The position numbers and the translations under genes are program-made. This document shows positions 24,462 to 35,395 of a stretch of 64,000 nt of DNA, piece after piece; the stretch's first letter is position 1, and every line of letters starts with the position of its first letter. The notes under the pieces are model-generated. The model did no database searches. It was not told the origin of the DNA and worked only from the letters and a program-made list of their open reading frames with translations. The stretch comes from Dreissena polymorpha (taxonomy: Eukaryota > Mollusca > Bivalvia > Myida > Dreissenidae): NCBI RefSeq assembly GCF_020536995.1, contig NC_068360.1, forward strand, positions 1,150,292 to 1,214,291, in the 5' to 3' direction.

Positions 24462-24981
24462 TTAAAGGGGCCGTCCAACAGATTTTGGCATGTATTGAAA
24501 CTTGTCATTAAATGCTTTATATTGATAAATTTAAACATTTTAACTTAAAATATCCAATAAAAAAAAAACACAAGAATACAATTTAAAAAAAGGAAAAAGA
24601 AGAAACCCTCAGCAGGGCTCGAACCACTGACCCCTGGAGTAAAAAGTCTCCCGCCTGTTCACTCGACCATCCTTGCTCATGCTTAGATATTATGTATTTT
24701 TTACCTAAATAAGCAATCCTCGTAGTATCCAAAAATAAAACGACAAGAACAGAACTTTCGAAATTCATCAATCGTTTCGCGTCGCACGACGCTTTACAAT
24801 TTTCAGGTTTTCAAATCATCAAAAGATGCATATAGTAAATATTTACGAGCATGGTAAATGGTCAGTATTACTATTTCCTTAAAAATATAATAACTAAAAC
24901 GAAAATTTGCGAATCTGAAACAACTTTTTTTTAATGTTGTCAATTTACCAAAACGTTAAATCTGTTGGACGGCCCCTTTAA
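24462..24981. mobile_element. TTAA-flanked TIR element with tRNA-like core, copy 1 (family C)
   Basis: The termini are TTAA-AGGGGCCGTCCAACAGAT and its reverse complement, about 520 bp in all. The internal segment 24612-24673 (minus) has a tRNA-like A box (GGATGGTCGAGTG) and B box (GGTTCGAGCCC), resembling a Leu- or Ser-type tRNA. A second near-full copy is at 47670-48194 and a diverged one at 36643-37121. TTAA at both ends suggests TTAA targeting as in piggyBac-type elements, but the family is not identified. Confidence 0.8.
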
Positions 24982-25040
24982 ATTAGGAATAAAATAAATC
25001 TCTCCGACAGGATTACGATTTCGTAAGTCATGTTTTAGGT

Positions 25041-25134
25041 CATCGTCGGATACCCCCGGTCTATTCATAACGTTTCTCTCCATTCCTAAATGTATGAGCG
25101 GAGCGTAATCAGCAGCCGTGGGTATCCGACGATG
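25041..25134. mobile_element. 94-bp foldback with 9-bp target duplication
   Basis: The arms are CATCGTCGGATACCCCCGG and CCGTGGGTATCCGACGATG. The direct repeat GTTTTAGGT lies exactly outside each end (25032-25040 and 25135-25143). Very small non-autonomous element. Confidence 0.8.
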
Positions 25135-25269
25135 GTTTTAGGTCAGAGCAGAGCATTCGATATAAACATCATAAATGCTATCATAAAATAGTGTGGTTTA
25201 AAATTCATTTCGATAAAGGGATGGAAAAACATAAAATGGAAGTGCGTATCGTTTTAACTTTATGGTTAT

Positions 25270-26910
25270 CAGCATTGGTTTGAAGTTGTCATTGAGATAA
25301 ATATAATTGAGTTTTTGTTTTGCTTTTTTTCCCATTTCTAACAATAAAAATATCACATTCTCGATTTGTTTTCATTTTTTTCTCATAATTTCAAGCTGAA
25401 AGTATTTAAAGGGAACAGTTAAATGTGGAACGGTGTTTACGTGAGACACTTGGAAGTTATTCGATCGTCAAGAATGTTGTGTGCATGTAGGAGGCCCGAC
25501 CAGAACATTATTATTTTGTAATGTAAAAATACTCAGTTATCATTATTTTTTGTCTTTCATGAAATATCTTAACAGCATAATTTAAAATATAGCAAGATTA
25601 ATCAAATACAATAAAGTTTTACATATGTTCTTTTCTAAGCTTCACCAGATAAACTTTCTTAATCTCGGCTCCAACCATGTATTCTCTATATCAGCTCTAC
25701 TGAATCGCCCAATCGGATCGGGCGACTTCAACGGAACAAAATTTCGTCCGCGATCATTTTTATCCAAATGAGATCAATTAAATTAAGACATAAATCAACG
25801 AAAGAATGGAAAATATTGAAAAGTAAACGTAGCCCATAATTGGGATCATACAAATGCAACTGAAACTGTACTTTGGATTAGATAGACATGATTGTTGACA
25901 CTATTTGAGCTTTAACAGATATCATCAACAACAAAATGTATCGATAGTAAGCCTAAACGACAACTTACCTCAACGACGACGTTAGGCCTAATCCAATTTT
26001 TATAACAATAAAATAGCAACAACATGCACTTTCATTTTCTGTTCTTCCATCCTTGTATCTAAATTGATTTTTAATCAGACAATGTCTTTGGAAGGATTAT
26101 ATCGAATTCTAACCATTCTGACCATAAACACAAGTTACGAAATCGAATGACTGGTCAGAGCGTCTTATTATATTCGTATCGAATTTACCAATTTTGCACG
26201 ACAAACACACAATTAGAAATACAAATTTGATCCGTTTGTTGCTTTAAACATATTTACGTGTTAAATAAACCACCACCTCTGAATTGTTTTCCTTCAAATC
26301 TAGTCTAGCTTAAAACTTGTGTGGTTCGTCACAGAAAATACGTCACACTAGATACGTCATAAATTGCGCATTCAATTGCATGAAGTACGGAAAGCTGTTT
26401 CTGTAATACGTTTTAGTGAAGGATCAAAAGAGGATGGTGTGAAATATAAACGATAAAACACGGCAAAGCTGGGTCGGACGTGAATAATCGGCCAAAGCCG
26501 CATAATAGCCCTCGGACTATAGGCCCTCGTGCCGTCATGTCGGCACCCATTCTTGTATAGAATGAATTCATAAACAGCACGTGAGCCCATGACATGCCTA
26601 CGATCGAATCAGGTCTATCATTTCATTCCTTTGTAACGATATTTAATTCAATACCGTTCAAGTGTATTTTACAAACACAGAAAAAATATCTTTAAAAACT
26701 ATTTTCGTCGTTTGATATTATTTTGATGCTCACAAAACAGGTAAATTAACGTCGAAAAAAATGCATAGTTTAAACAATATAACTAAAAGGCTTAACCAGA
26801 ATTATTAATACGAAATGATAGGATCACAAAATAGTTGGGTTCATCATGCATGTATATTTAAGATTTGTGACCGAACGTATTGTATATGTTTATATTGTAT
26901 ATACCGTATA
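25270..26910. other. Intergenic, nothing recognised
   Basis: AT-rich. Overlapping frames near 26372-26595 are not supported by homology that I recognise. Confidence 0.4.
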
Positions 26911-27330
26911 TATAGGATCTGGCACGAGTTGTCATATCATAGATCTCTCTACCATATTTTATTAAACGAGTTCAGGAATAGTGTTAGTAAGCGAACATTT
27001 GGCTAGCTTACTTACGAATTTCCTTGACGAGTTTAATAAAATATGGTATGAAATGACAACGAGTGTAAGATCTTTTTTATCACATGCTTCGAAATGAGCA
27101 AATTAATTAAATATTTACGCAAATATAATGATAAATCCCGAATATTGTTTACATTTCGAGACGCCATATGACGTTGCAACGTCATTTCAGAAAAATAACA
27201 AAATGCGATTGGTCAATCGAACGAAAATAAGCTAATGAAAACGCTTAAAAAGTATACTAAATGTTTTAGATAAAAATATTCGTAATGGTTATATAGCATC
27301 GGAAACAGGGTATGGCATGTGATAAATGTT
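26911..27330. mobile_element. Foldback repeat family, copy 2
   Basis: Same arrangement as 20877-21275, including the hairpin around TATTTTATTAAACGAGTTCA and the block AAATGCGATTGGTCAATCGA, ending in GGTATGGCATGTGATAAA. Confidence 0.7.
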
Positions 27331-27589
27331 TTATTTATGACTTTATATAATTGTGTTTTGTTGGTTAAATAATATAATGGGTAGAGCTACAGCACTCATA
27401 CTTCAAGCTTGAAAAATATAAGTAAGAAATTTAAAAAATCATAAGGCATTCTTAACCTGTCATCTCATTAAGATACGCAGCCGAAATTTTGGAGGACTGC
27501 TCTAAAATAAGCAAATGCAATATACGGAATGATTCATTTCGGTCTCCTTTCTCCAAGATTTTGCTAGGTGTTGATAAATTCCCGCAAAG

Positions 27590-27728
27590 GCTAATCAGAG
27601 ACTTACCACAGAGACTTACGACACTTACCGCGAAACAAAAAATATCATAAACGCGGAAAATGTCCGCGCAGGCTTATCTAGAAAGACACTTTACGCACAT
27701 GCATTAAACCCACTTTTTCACTGAGCAA
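27590..27728. repeat. Diverged half copy of repeat family A
   Basis: Keeps CGCGGAAAATGTCCGCGCAG and the end CACTTTACGCACATGCATTA, but the first half is strongly degraded. Confidence 0.55.
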
Positions 27729-28189
27729 GGCCCATAAATGTGTTGTATGGACGTCTTTTTTTTAAATCACCATCAAAAAAGGAAAACAAAACAACATAAA
27801 AACCATCACGTTTGTAATAAAGACTAGTTTGCTTTTCGTTATTACTAATCATTATATGTAAATTGAAAAATGCAACATCACTAAAGTAAGTTCTTCGAGA
27901 TAAATCCTTCTAATCTATTGTTTAAATATGGGTCATTAACATGTAGCAGGTCGCCAAAAGATATCCACTGGGTTTGATTTGGAATTAAAATACAAACTAA
28001 GCATCAACTTTAATAGCAGTGTATCTGCTTAAGTATTAATAAACGTGTACATGCAACATTTAAATCATTTTACCGATTTTACTCATAATAGACAAGTGTT
28101 ATTTCTGTCCTTCTTCCAAGAGGTTCTTTTCACATGTGTGTCGTTTGTTTTGTCAGCAATCCATTCTAATGGTCAAGCCCAAGTACACT
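27729..28189. other. Intergenic, nothing recognised
   Basis: AT-rich lead-in to the GC-rich minisatellite. Confidence 0.4.
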
Positions 28190-28950
28190 ATTGCCGGTAG
28201 AGCCCTGGTCAATCCCGGTTTGCTAAAGCCGGTCGACCGGCGAGAACCGGGATGATTCTTATTTTTTAACGCGGTTACACAATTTCCCGATGCCGCCCCG
28301 GTTGAAGCCGGCAAATTCTCGGTCAACCCCGGACTAGCTACGGTTTATCCCGGTGAAGCCCCGGCAGAGCCCCGGTTGTCGCCGATAATGACCCGGTGGA
28401 GCCCCGGTGAAAACCGGCAGCGTCCCGGCAGATCCTCGGTATACCGTTACTTCTACGGCACGCGCCGGGGCTTTACCGGCATCAGACCCCGGCAGAATTA
28501 CGGCAACGCCCCGGTTTAACCCCGGTCGTCGCCGGTAATGCCCAGGCGGAGCCCCGGTGAATGCCGGTGGCGTTCCGGCAGAGCGCCGGTTTACCTATGC
28601 ACCGTAGCTTTACCGGGGCTCCACCGGGGCAACCCCGGCGACAACCGGGGATTGCCGTAGATCTGCTGGGGTCTGTATGGGCCCCGATGGAGCTACGGTG
28701 CCGTCCTGGTTGTTGCCGGTGCCATCCCGGTTGTAGCCTGTGCCGCGCCGGTCGTTGCCGGTGGCGCGCCGGTCTTTGCCGGTCCTTCCCGGTGACTCCC
28801 GGTTCATCCCGGAGGTAGTAAACATTTGAATACTTTCCCGGTGGAGCCCCGGTTGTTCCCGGTCGTCCCCGGTTAATCCCGGTCGTCCCCAGTGGAGCCC
28901 CGGTTCATCCCGGTAGAGCCCCATTTCATTCCAGTAGAGCCCGGATCACG
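28190..28950. repeat. GC-rich degenerate minisatellite (CCCCGGT-type units)
   Basis: Units of roughly 9-12 bases of the form CCCCGGTNNNGCC in both CCGGT and GCCGGC variants, far richer in GC than anything else in the window. Frames on both strands stay open because the unit lacks stop codons; no gene is supported. Confidence 0.85.
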
Positions 28951-28984
28951 CATCAGGGCTCCAACGGCATCCATAGGGAGACTG

Positions 28985-30145
28985 GACCTCAAGAACAGTC
29001 AGTCGCCCGGTCTAATGGTCAGTCAGTTACAGAAGCCCGATCGTATGGTCTGTCAGTACCCCGTTATAATGGTCATTCAGTTGAACATTGCCATTTCTAG
29101 TTGTCATTCAATAGCCAATTGTAAGGGTCAGTCAGTCGCACGGTTTTATGGTCAGTCAGTAGTCCGGGCTAATGGTCAGTCTGTTGGCCGTTCTAATGGT
29201 CAGTCAGTTGCCTGTTCTTATCATCAGTCAATATCCCGGTCGACTGGTCAATCAGTTACCTAGTTAATGGTCAGTCGGTTGTCCGAAATTAAGGTAAGTC
29301 AGTCGCCCGTTCTTATGGTCATTCCGTTACCCAGTCTAATGGTAATTCAGTTGTCCGTTCTAATGACAAGCAAGTTGCCTGTTCTAATTATCCTTCAGTT
29401 TTTTGGTATAAGGGTCAGCAATTAAGGGTCAGTTGCCTGTTCTAATGGTCAGTCAGTCGCCCTTTCTAATGGCCAGTCACTAGCCCGTTCTAATGGTCAG
29501 TCAGTCGGCCTTTCTAATTGTCAAACAGAAGTCCGTTCTAATGGTCAGTCAGTTGCCTGTTCTAATGGTAAGTCAATCGCCTTTTCTAATGGTCAGTCAG
29601 TAGTCCGTTCTAATGGTCAGTCAGTAGCCCGTTCAAATGGTCAGTCATTCGCCCTTTATAATGGTCAGTCAGTCGCCCGTTCTAATGGTAAGTAAGTAGC
29701 CCGAACTAATGGTCAGTCAGTCGCCTTGTCTAATGGTCAGTCAGTTGCCCGTTGTAATGGTCAGTCAGTAGCCCGTTCTAATGGTTAGTCAGCGGCCCGT
29801 TCTAATGATTAGTCAGCTGCCCGTTTTAATGGTCAGTCAGCAGCCCGTTCGTATGGTCAGTCTTTAACCCGTTCTAATGGTCAGTCAGTAGCCCGTTCTA
29901 ATGGTCAGCCAGGCGCCCGCTCGTATGGTCAGTCCGTAGCCCGTTCTAATGGTCAGTCAGTCGCCTTTTCTTATGGTCAGTCAGTAGCCCGTTCTAATGG
30001 TCAGTCAGTAGCCCGTTCTAATGGTCAGCCAGTAGTCCGTTCTAATGGTCAGTCAGTAGCCAGTTCTAATGATCAGTCAGTAGTCCGTTCTAATGGTCAG
30101 TCTTTAACCCGCTCTATGATCAGCCAATAGCCCGGTCGATAAATC
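28985..30145. repeat. 24-bp minisatellite, nearly fifty units
   Basis: The consensus unit is GCCCGTTCTAATGGTCAGTC plus AGTA. Because the unit is 24 bases, one plus frame reads a repeated octapeptide (GQSVARSN), and part of it is open (28892-29263). Units are more uniform in the middle and right than at the left edge, as expected for an array that decays at its margin. Confidence 0.92.
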
Positions 30146-30801
30146 AGTCAGTTTTGTTTAATAAAACAATAAATGACAAAGATACAAATAAGACAAGCTC
30201 ATAAGCACGCGCTCGCACATACATACACTTGAAAATCGTGACTGCTGTAAAAAGATTTCCACAAGAGGGCTCAGCAACCATTGAAACAAATACATTTTAA
30301 ATATTCAATATTTCCTGGCTGCTGCAGATACAGTAGCTGATCGTAGCAAATAAAATGCAACCTGTTCAAAAGTTTGAAAGTGAAAGTGTGCCATGTTTAA
30401 ATCAGGAATACTGTTAAACCTTAGCAATATGTATTGGCAAGTCAAGAAGGGCTGCAGGTTCTGATGTTTGAACTTAACATAAGGGTTTTGAGTTCAAGTA
30501 GTTTTATTCACTCACATCAAATGAAAAGAGATTCTTATAAACTGATGAACGCTTTGTTTATCTTTTTTTGTAAAACATTGCAGCAATTATTATGATTCGT
30601 GTTTTTATATTCTAGTAACAACGTTTTTGAACTATGCTTCAATCATGCAATTGGTTCACCTTGTAGCATTAATGGGCTACATGAAGTCCGAATAGAGCGC
30701 CAGTGACTCTGTGAGACACTTATGCAACAATAACGTGTGTGTTAAGCCTGAGCATTTAAAATAGAGCCCCACTCAACCGCCATGGAACTACGCTTACTAT
30801 C
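30146..30801. other. Spacer between minisatellites
   Basis: No feature recognised. Confidence 0.4.
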
Positions 30802-31278
30802 TATACACGCATTTACACATAAAGGGGTTGATATTTATACACGCATTTACACATATAGTGGTTGATATTTATACACGCATTTACACATATAGGGGTTGAT
30901 ATTTATACACGCATTTACACATATAGGGGTTGATATTTATACACGCATTTACGCATATAGTGGTTGATATTTATACACGCATTTTCACATTTATGGGTTG
31001 ATATTTTTACACGCATTTACACATATAGGGGTTGATATTTATACACGCATTTACACATATAGGGGTTGATATTTATACACGCATTTACACATATAGTGGT
31101 TGATATTCATACACGCATTTTCACATTTATGGGTTGATATTTTTACACGCATGTACACATATAGGGGTTGATATTTATACACGCATTTACACATATAGGG
31201 GTTGATATTTATACACGAATTTACACATATAGGGGTTGATATTTATACACGTATTTACACATATAGGGGTTGATATTT
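30802..31278. repeat. 34-bp minisatellite, about fourteen units
   Basis: The unit contains TTGATATTTATACACGCATT and TACACATATAGGGG. A variant with TTTTCACATTTAT recurs, suggesting that pairs of units were duplicated together. Confidence 0.93.
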
Positions 31279-31800
31279 TCCCGTGTGTTACCCTGGTCGA
31301 TCTTCTGTCTTGGATAGAACATGACTATGGAAAAGAGCTGTCGTTTCATGTCAGTCACACGATACATAAACTATTATTCCATATCCATCTAATCAGTGTT
31401 GTTTCGAACATTTGACCGTATTCACTGTCTCAAGTTTTCCTCCATGAGCGTGATTTAATATAAATGTTCATTGTAATACGAAAATTTCATTTTGAATTAA
31501 ACAAAGGGTATGCGCGTTTCAGACATTAGCCAAGTTGATAAAAGAAAACCTAAAATGAATATCTTGAACATTTACGTCCTAGGAACGGATCTATACCTCA
31601 AAATATTAATAATTTCATATTATCCCGATGCCTGGTGAGAAGCGTAAGACCAATCGAGCAGCGCGGTATATTTTCGAATGAACTTACATAGGGTAAGTAA
31701 ATTGGAAAAATAAAAATATTTCAAAGTCAAATTTGAAACAACTGTGAATTAACCTTGATAACAAAGGTATTGGCCTACATGTAGAAAAAATCCTAATTAG

Positions 31801-31845
<45 letters not shown>

Positions 31846-32778
31846 TAAAAAAATGTAAAGAAGTTATATATATATAACATATAAGCATAATCTGCCTATG
31901 TAAAACTGACAACATTCGCGTTAAGGAAACAATACTGATTAGATTCTATCTCATCTGTTAAAATAATGAAATACAATCTACAAATTCATAGCGTGGTAAA
32001 TTATTCTTAATGCAAAACAGAATTTTAATAGAGTAAGTGGTGCTAAGTTTATACTGTTACGACAAAAGTTCTTAGCCTTGAAAGTGTGTAAACATCTGTC
32101 AAAATGGTTTGTTAACTATTCATCAGTTTGGCATCGTTGAATAACAAAGACTTCGAGTCGGATCAGCTGACATTGGGTGATTGAAACCCCCGTACAGAAT
32201 TTTTCTTGTTAATATCTTATCATTTATAGCAAGGTTCAAGGTACCCTTTGATACGGGTTGGCCGTTTTAAGTCAAAACTTTGATGATTGTATTTGAAGCT
32301 TTCGTTACAACTTATGAACTGTGTTTATTAATTGCACGCAAAATATAATGAAGCAGTTTTGAATGATATAATTAAAAAAAAGACTTACATCGATATTATT
32401 CGACATAAAAACAGCTTAACATATACCTTTGATATACGGCAGTAAAAAGTGTTAAAATGCAATACAAAAATGAGCAATAATTGTAAAAGAACAATCTTAA
32501 AACAATCACATATCTAATTCAGCTTAAATATGTAACAGTCATGTACAAGTATAAACCAAATTATATGATTAAATTGAATATTTAAATCAATAATTTATAC
32601 AGTAAATATAAAACAGGGCAATATAAAACGCACGTGGAACACATGCAAACGAATGCTGAAAATAACAACGAGTTATTATTCTTCTGGGGAAAAATATATA
32701 TACAAGTTTAACGAACACAAAAATCTAGTACCACTAAAACTTAACAAGTACTCAGCTGTTTAATGCTTAAATCACGCT
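31279..32778. other. Intergenic, one TA run
   Basis: No gene seen. A (TA)n run lies at 31799-31840. Confidence 0.45.
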
Positions 32779-33007
32779 TTTACCCATTTATGCCTAGTGG
32801 ACTCTTCCATCCTTCTAATTTGGATCAATTTATTTCCATAATTAGGGATTTCTTGTATATTTATTTCTATATTTAGAATATTTCTTACAGAAATTCCTTC
32901 AAGCAAACAGCGCAGACCCTGATAAGACGCCGCATCATGCGGCGTCTCATCAGGGTCTACGCTGTTTGCGAATGCCTTTTTTCTAGACGCTAGGCATAAA
33001 TGGGTTA
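32779..33007. mobile_element. TTAA-type miniature element family B, copy 1
   Basis: The ends are ACCCATTTATGCCTAG and CTAGGCATAAATGGGTTAA. Near the middle is the perfect palindrome GACGCCGCATCATGCGGCGTC. About 229 bp, non-coding. Confidence 0.85.
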
Positions 33008-33740
33008 AGGTAATTGCGTTCCGTTACTGTGGAAGGCAAGTACTTTAGTTTGCTTTGCGAATTAGCTATCTAATTATAAGTTTTAATGTCTATTCTGTCG
33101 TTGTTGAATGCAAGTACTTTATTTTAATTTGCGAGTTCACTCTTTTATGTAAGATTTAATGTCGTCCCAGCCATTTTTGAAGGCTACTACTTTATTTTAT
33201 TTCAATATCTAACGGTATATTAATGTCCTCCGTACCGTTATGAAAGGCTAGTACTTAAGTTTGTTTCGTGATTTCTCTCTCTTTTTGTAAGTGTTAACCC
33301 ATTTATGCCTAGCGTCTAGAAAGAAGGCCTTGGCAAACAGCGTAGACCCAGATGAAACGCCGCATGATGCGGCGTCTCATCAGGGTCTGCGCTGTTTGCT
33401 AAAAAGAATGACTGTAACAAATATTCTAAATATAGAAATAAATATACTAGACATCCATAATTTTGGAAATAAATTGATCCAATTTAGATGGATGGGAGAG
33501 TCCACTAGGCATAAATGGGTTAAGGTCGTCCCAGCGCTTGTGTAAGGCTGCTACATTATTTTGTATTGCGGCTTTGCTCTCCAATGGTAAGGTATAGTGT
33601 CCTACCTGCCGCTGTCGAAGGCAAGTACTTTACTTTGTTTTCCGACTTCGCTCTTTTGCGGTAAGGTTTAATGTCTTTCCTGAAACGAAATTGTGTAAAG
33701 ATCTAATACATGTAACAAATCAAGGCCAGTTCTTAAGTTT
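33007..33740. repeat. Degenerate 70-bp tandem array
   Basis: Six or seven units spaced 64-75 bases, each with a GGCAAGTACTTTA-type block and a GTAAGNTTTAATGTC-type block. One unit is cut by a family B element (33294-33523). It lies just beyond the end of the MFSD1-like gene. Confidence 0.75.
33294..33523. mobile_element. Family B element, copy 2, inside the 70-bp array
   Basis: Removing this copy together with one TTAA restores a normal array unit (TAAGTG-TTAA-GGTCGTCCC), matching the neighbouring unit with TTTAATGTCGTCCC. This gives direct support for insertion at, and duplication of, TTAA. Confidence 0.88.
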
Positions 33741-34064
33741 CTTCGCCTAAATAACGGGTGTTTATGACTAATGTCGTTTCTTGTAGTCCATGTATTTTAA
33801 TAAGGTATCGATGTTTTACGGAGACTCATATGCTAATACGAAAGTGGAAATAATTCCAGAAGGACACGATAACCCCTACTTTGTTTTTGTCTTGAAACTG
33901 CACTTTTCTTTAAAAAAAACACGAAGTTTTATTGTATAATTTGACTTTTCAGCTCCAAGTATGCTATTATCGTATGAGATATGGCGACGGGTGTTACGCG
34001 CGAAACGTCGTGTACGATGGCTGATATTTCTGCCAATGTGTTTTACAATACATCAATATGTGGC

Positions 34065-34141
34065 TCAGACTTTTGCACAGACGGACCCACAGAAGGCCAG
34101 TGCGACCGCAAAATGCCGCCTTCTTCGAATGGAGGGTTTAC
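34065..34141 (-). CDS. MFSD1: MFSD1-like last exon (tentative)
   Basis: After a TATGCCAG acceptor, in the phase required by the previous exon, it reads KPSIRRRRHF and ends at TGA. A basic tail after helix 12 is expected, but sequence similarity is weak and another acceptor 9 bases upstream (GCTTTAG) would also keep frame. Confidence 0.4.
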
Positions 34142-35315
34142 CTGGCATAAAATCTAAAGCAAACGTAACTCATAAAATGCGCATTTTGTCAACTAAAATA
34201 CAGGGGCAAATAACTAAGAAATTGGCACAGGAACCGAAAATGTGTTCTTAATATTGATTACCAAATCATGTTGGTTAAATTACTAGCAATATTTTAATAA
34301 AAGTAAGAAATAATGCTGCGACTATTAAAATGTCATTTGAGTCGGCCATGCGAAAATGGGTATTATTTCATATTCGGCTATCGCGCAGTGTGGTCAAGAG
34401 CTACGCTTCCCGCTATAAAGTCACGCAAGGTTTCGTGACTTCGTCAGCGGACATGGTCATTCCTGACAAGACTGCGCGATTGTAAAATATTGCATAAGAC
34501 CCGTTTTCGCAAAACGCGGATCAATTGTGCTCATTTCTGAGTTCCCACTTACCTGAAGATGCGTCTCTCAAATACAGCAATAAGGTGAATACTATCGAAC
34601 CTATAACAAAATACTAGTATTATTATATTCAGCGTGTATAATAATGATCATGTTAAATTTCAGTTAACCCATTTAAGCCTAGTGGACTTTCCCATCCTTT
34701 TAAATTGGATCAATTTATTTCTAAAATTAGGGATGTTTAGTATTTTTATTTCTATATTTAGAATATTTCTCAAAGAACTTCCTTTAAGCAAACAGCGCAG
34801 ACCCTGATGAGAAGCCGCATCATGCGCGTCTCATCAGGTTCTACGCTGTTTGCCAATACCTTTTTTTTTCTAGACGCTAGGCATAAATGGGTTAAGCTGT
34901 TATATGTGTTTTTTTCGTGAAATGAACTAGAGGTCTAATTCATTAACACAAACTCAGTATAGTTCCTGGAAAATTGCCAACGTGCCATGTACAGATAATA
35001 TCAAATATGTTGTGTTTTTTTTTAAATACGATTTTGCTGGTAAAGGTAATGGCGCGATATCAACTTCATCTTAGCAAAAGTATGTTCTTTAAAGGGACTT
35101 GTTTATAAAGTGTTGTATTTTTGAAAATAATAAAATAATTTTCATTGAATATTTTTTGTCACATTAAAAAAGTTCTTATTTAAATAATCACAAATGCATG
35201 GGAACAATGTGTCTACCCTTGAGATCAAACCCGGGACATCTAGAAGCACATGCTATTAATATTAATATCCATAATCCAGTTACACATTATTTTGCTGAAT
35301 CATCATCATCACCAC

Positions 35316-35395
<80 letters not shown>

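Noticed and set aside
28561-28924. Gly/Arg/Pro-rich frames on both strands of the GC-rich array
   Set aside because: The repeat unit lacks stop codons in several frames, so open frames are expected by composition; the units also vary in length and would shift frame.
28985-31278. CRISPR-like arrays
   Set aside because: Units are contiguous tandem repeats without unique spacers, in a eukaryotic genome.
34081-34251. Plus-strand 96-codon frame at 33961-34251
   Set aside because: It lies antisense to the possible last MFSD1 exon and has no protein similarity that I recognise.
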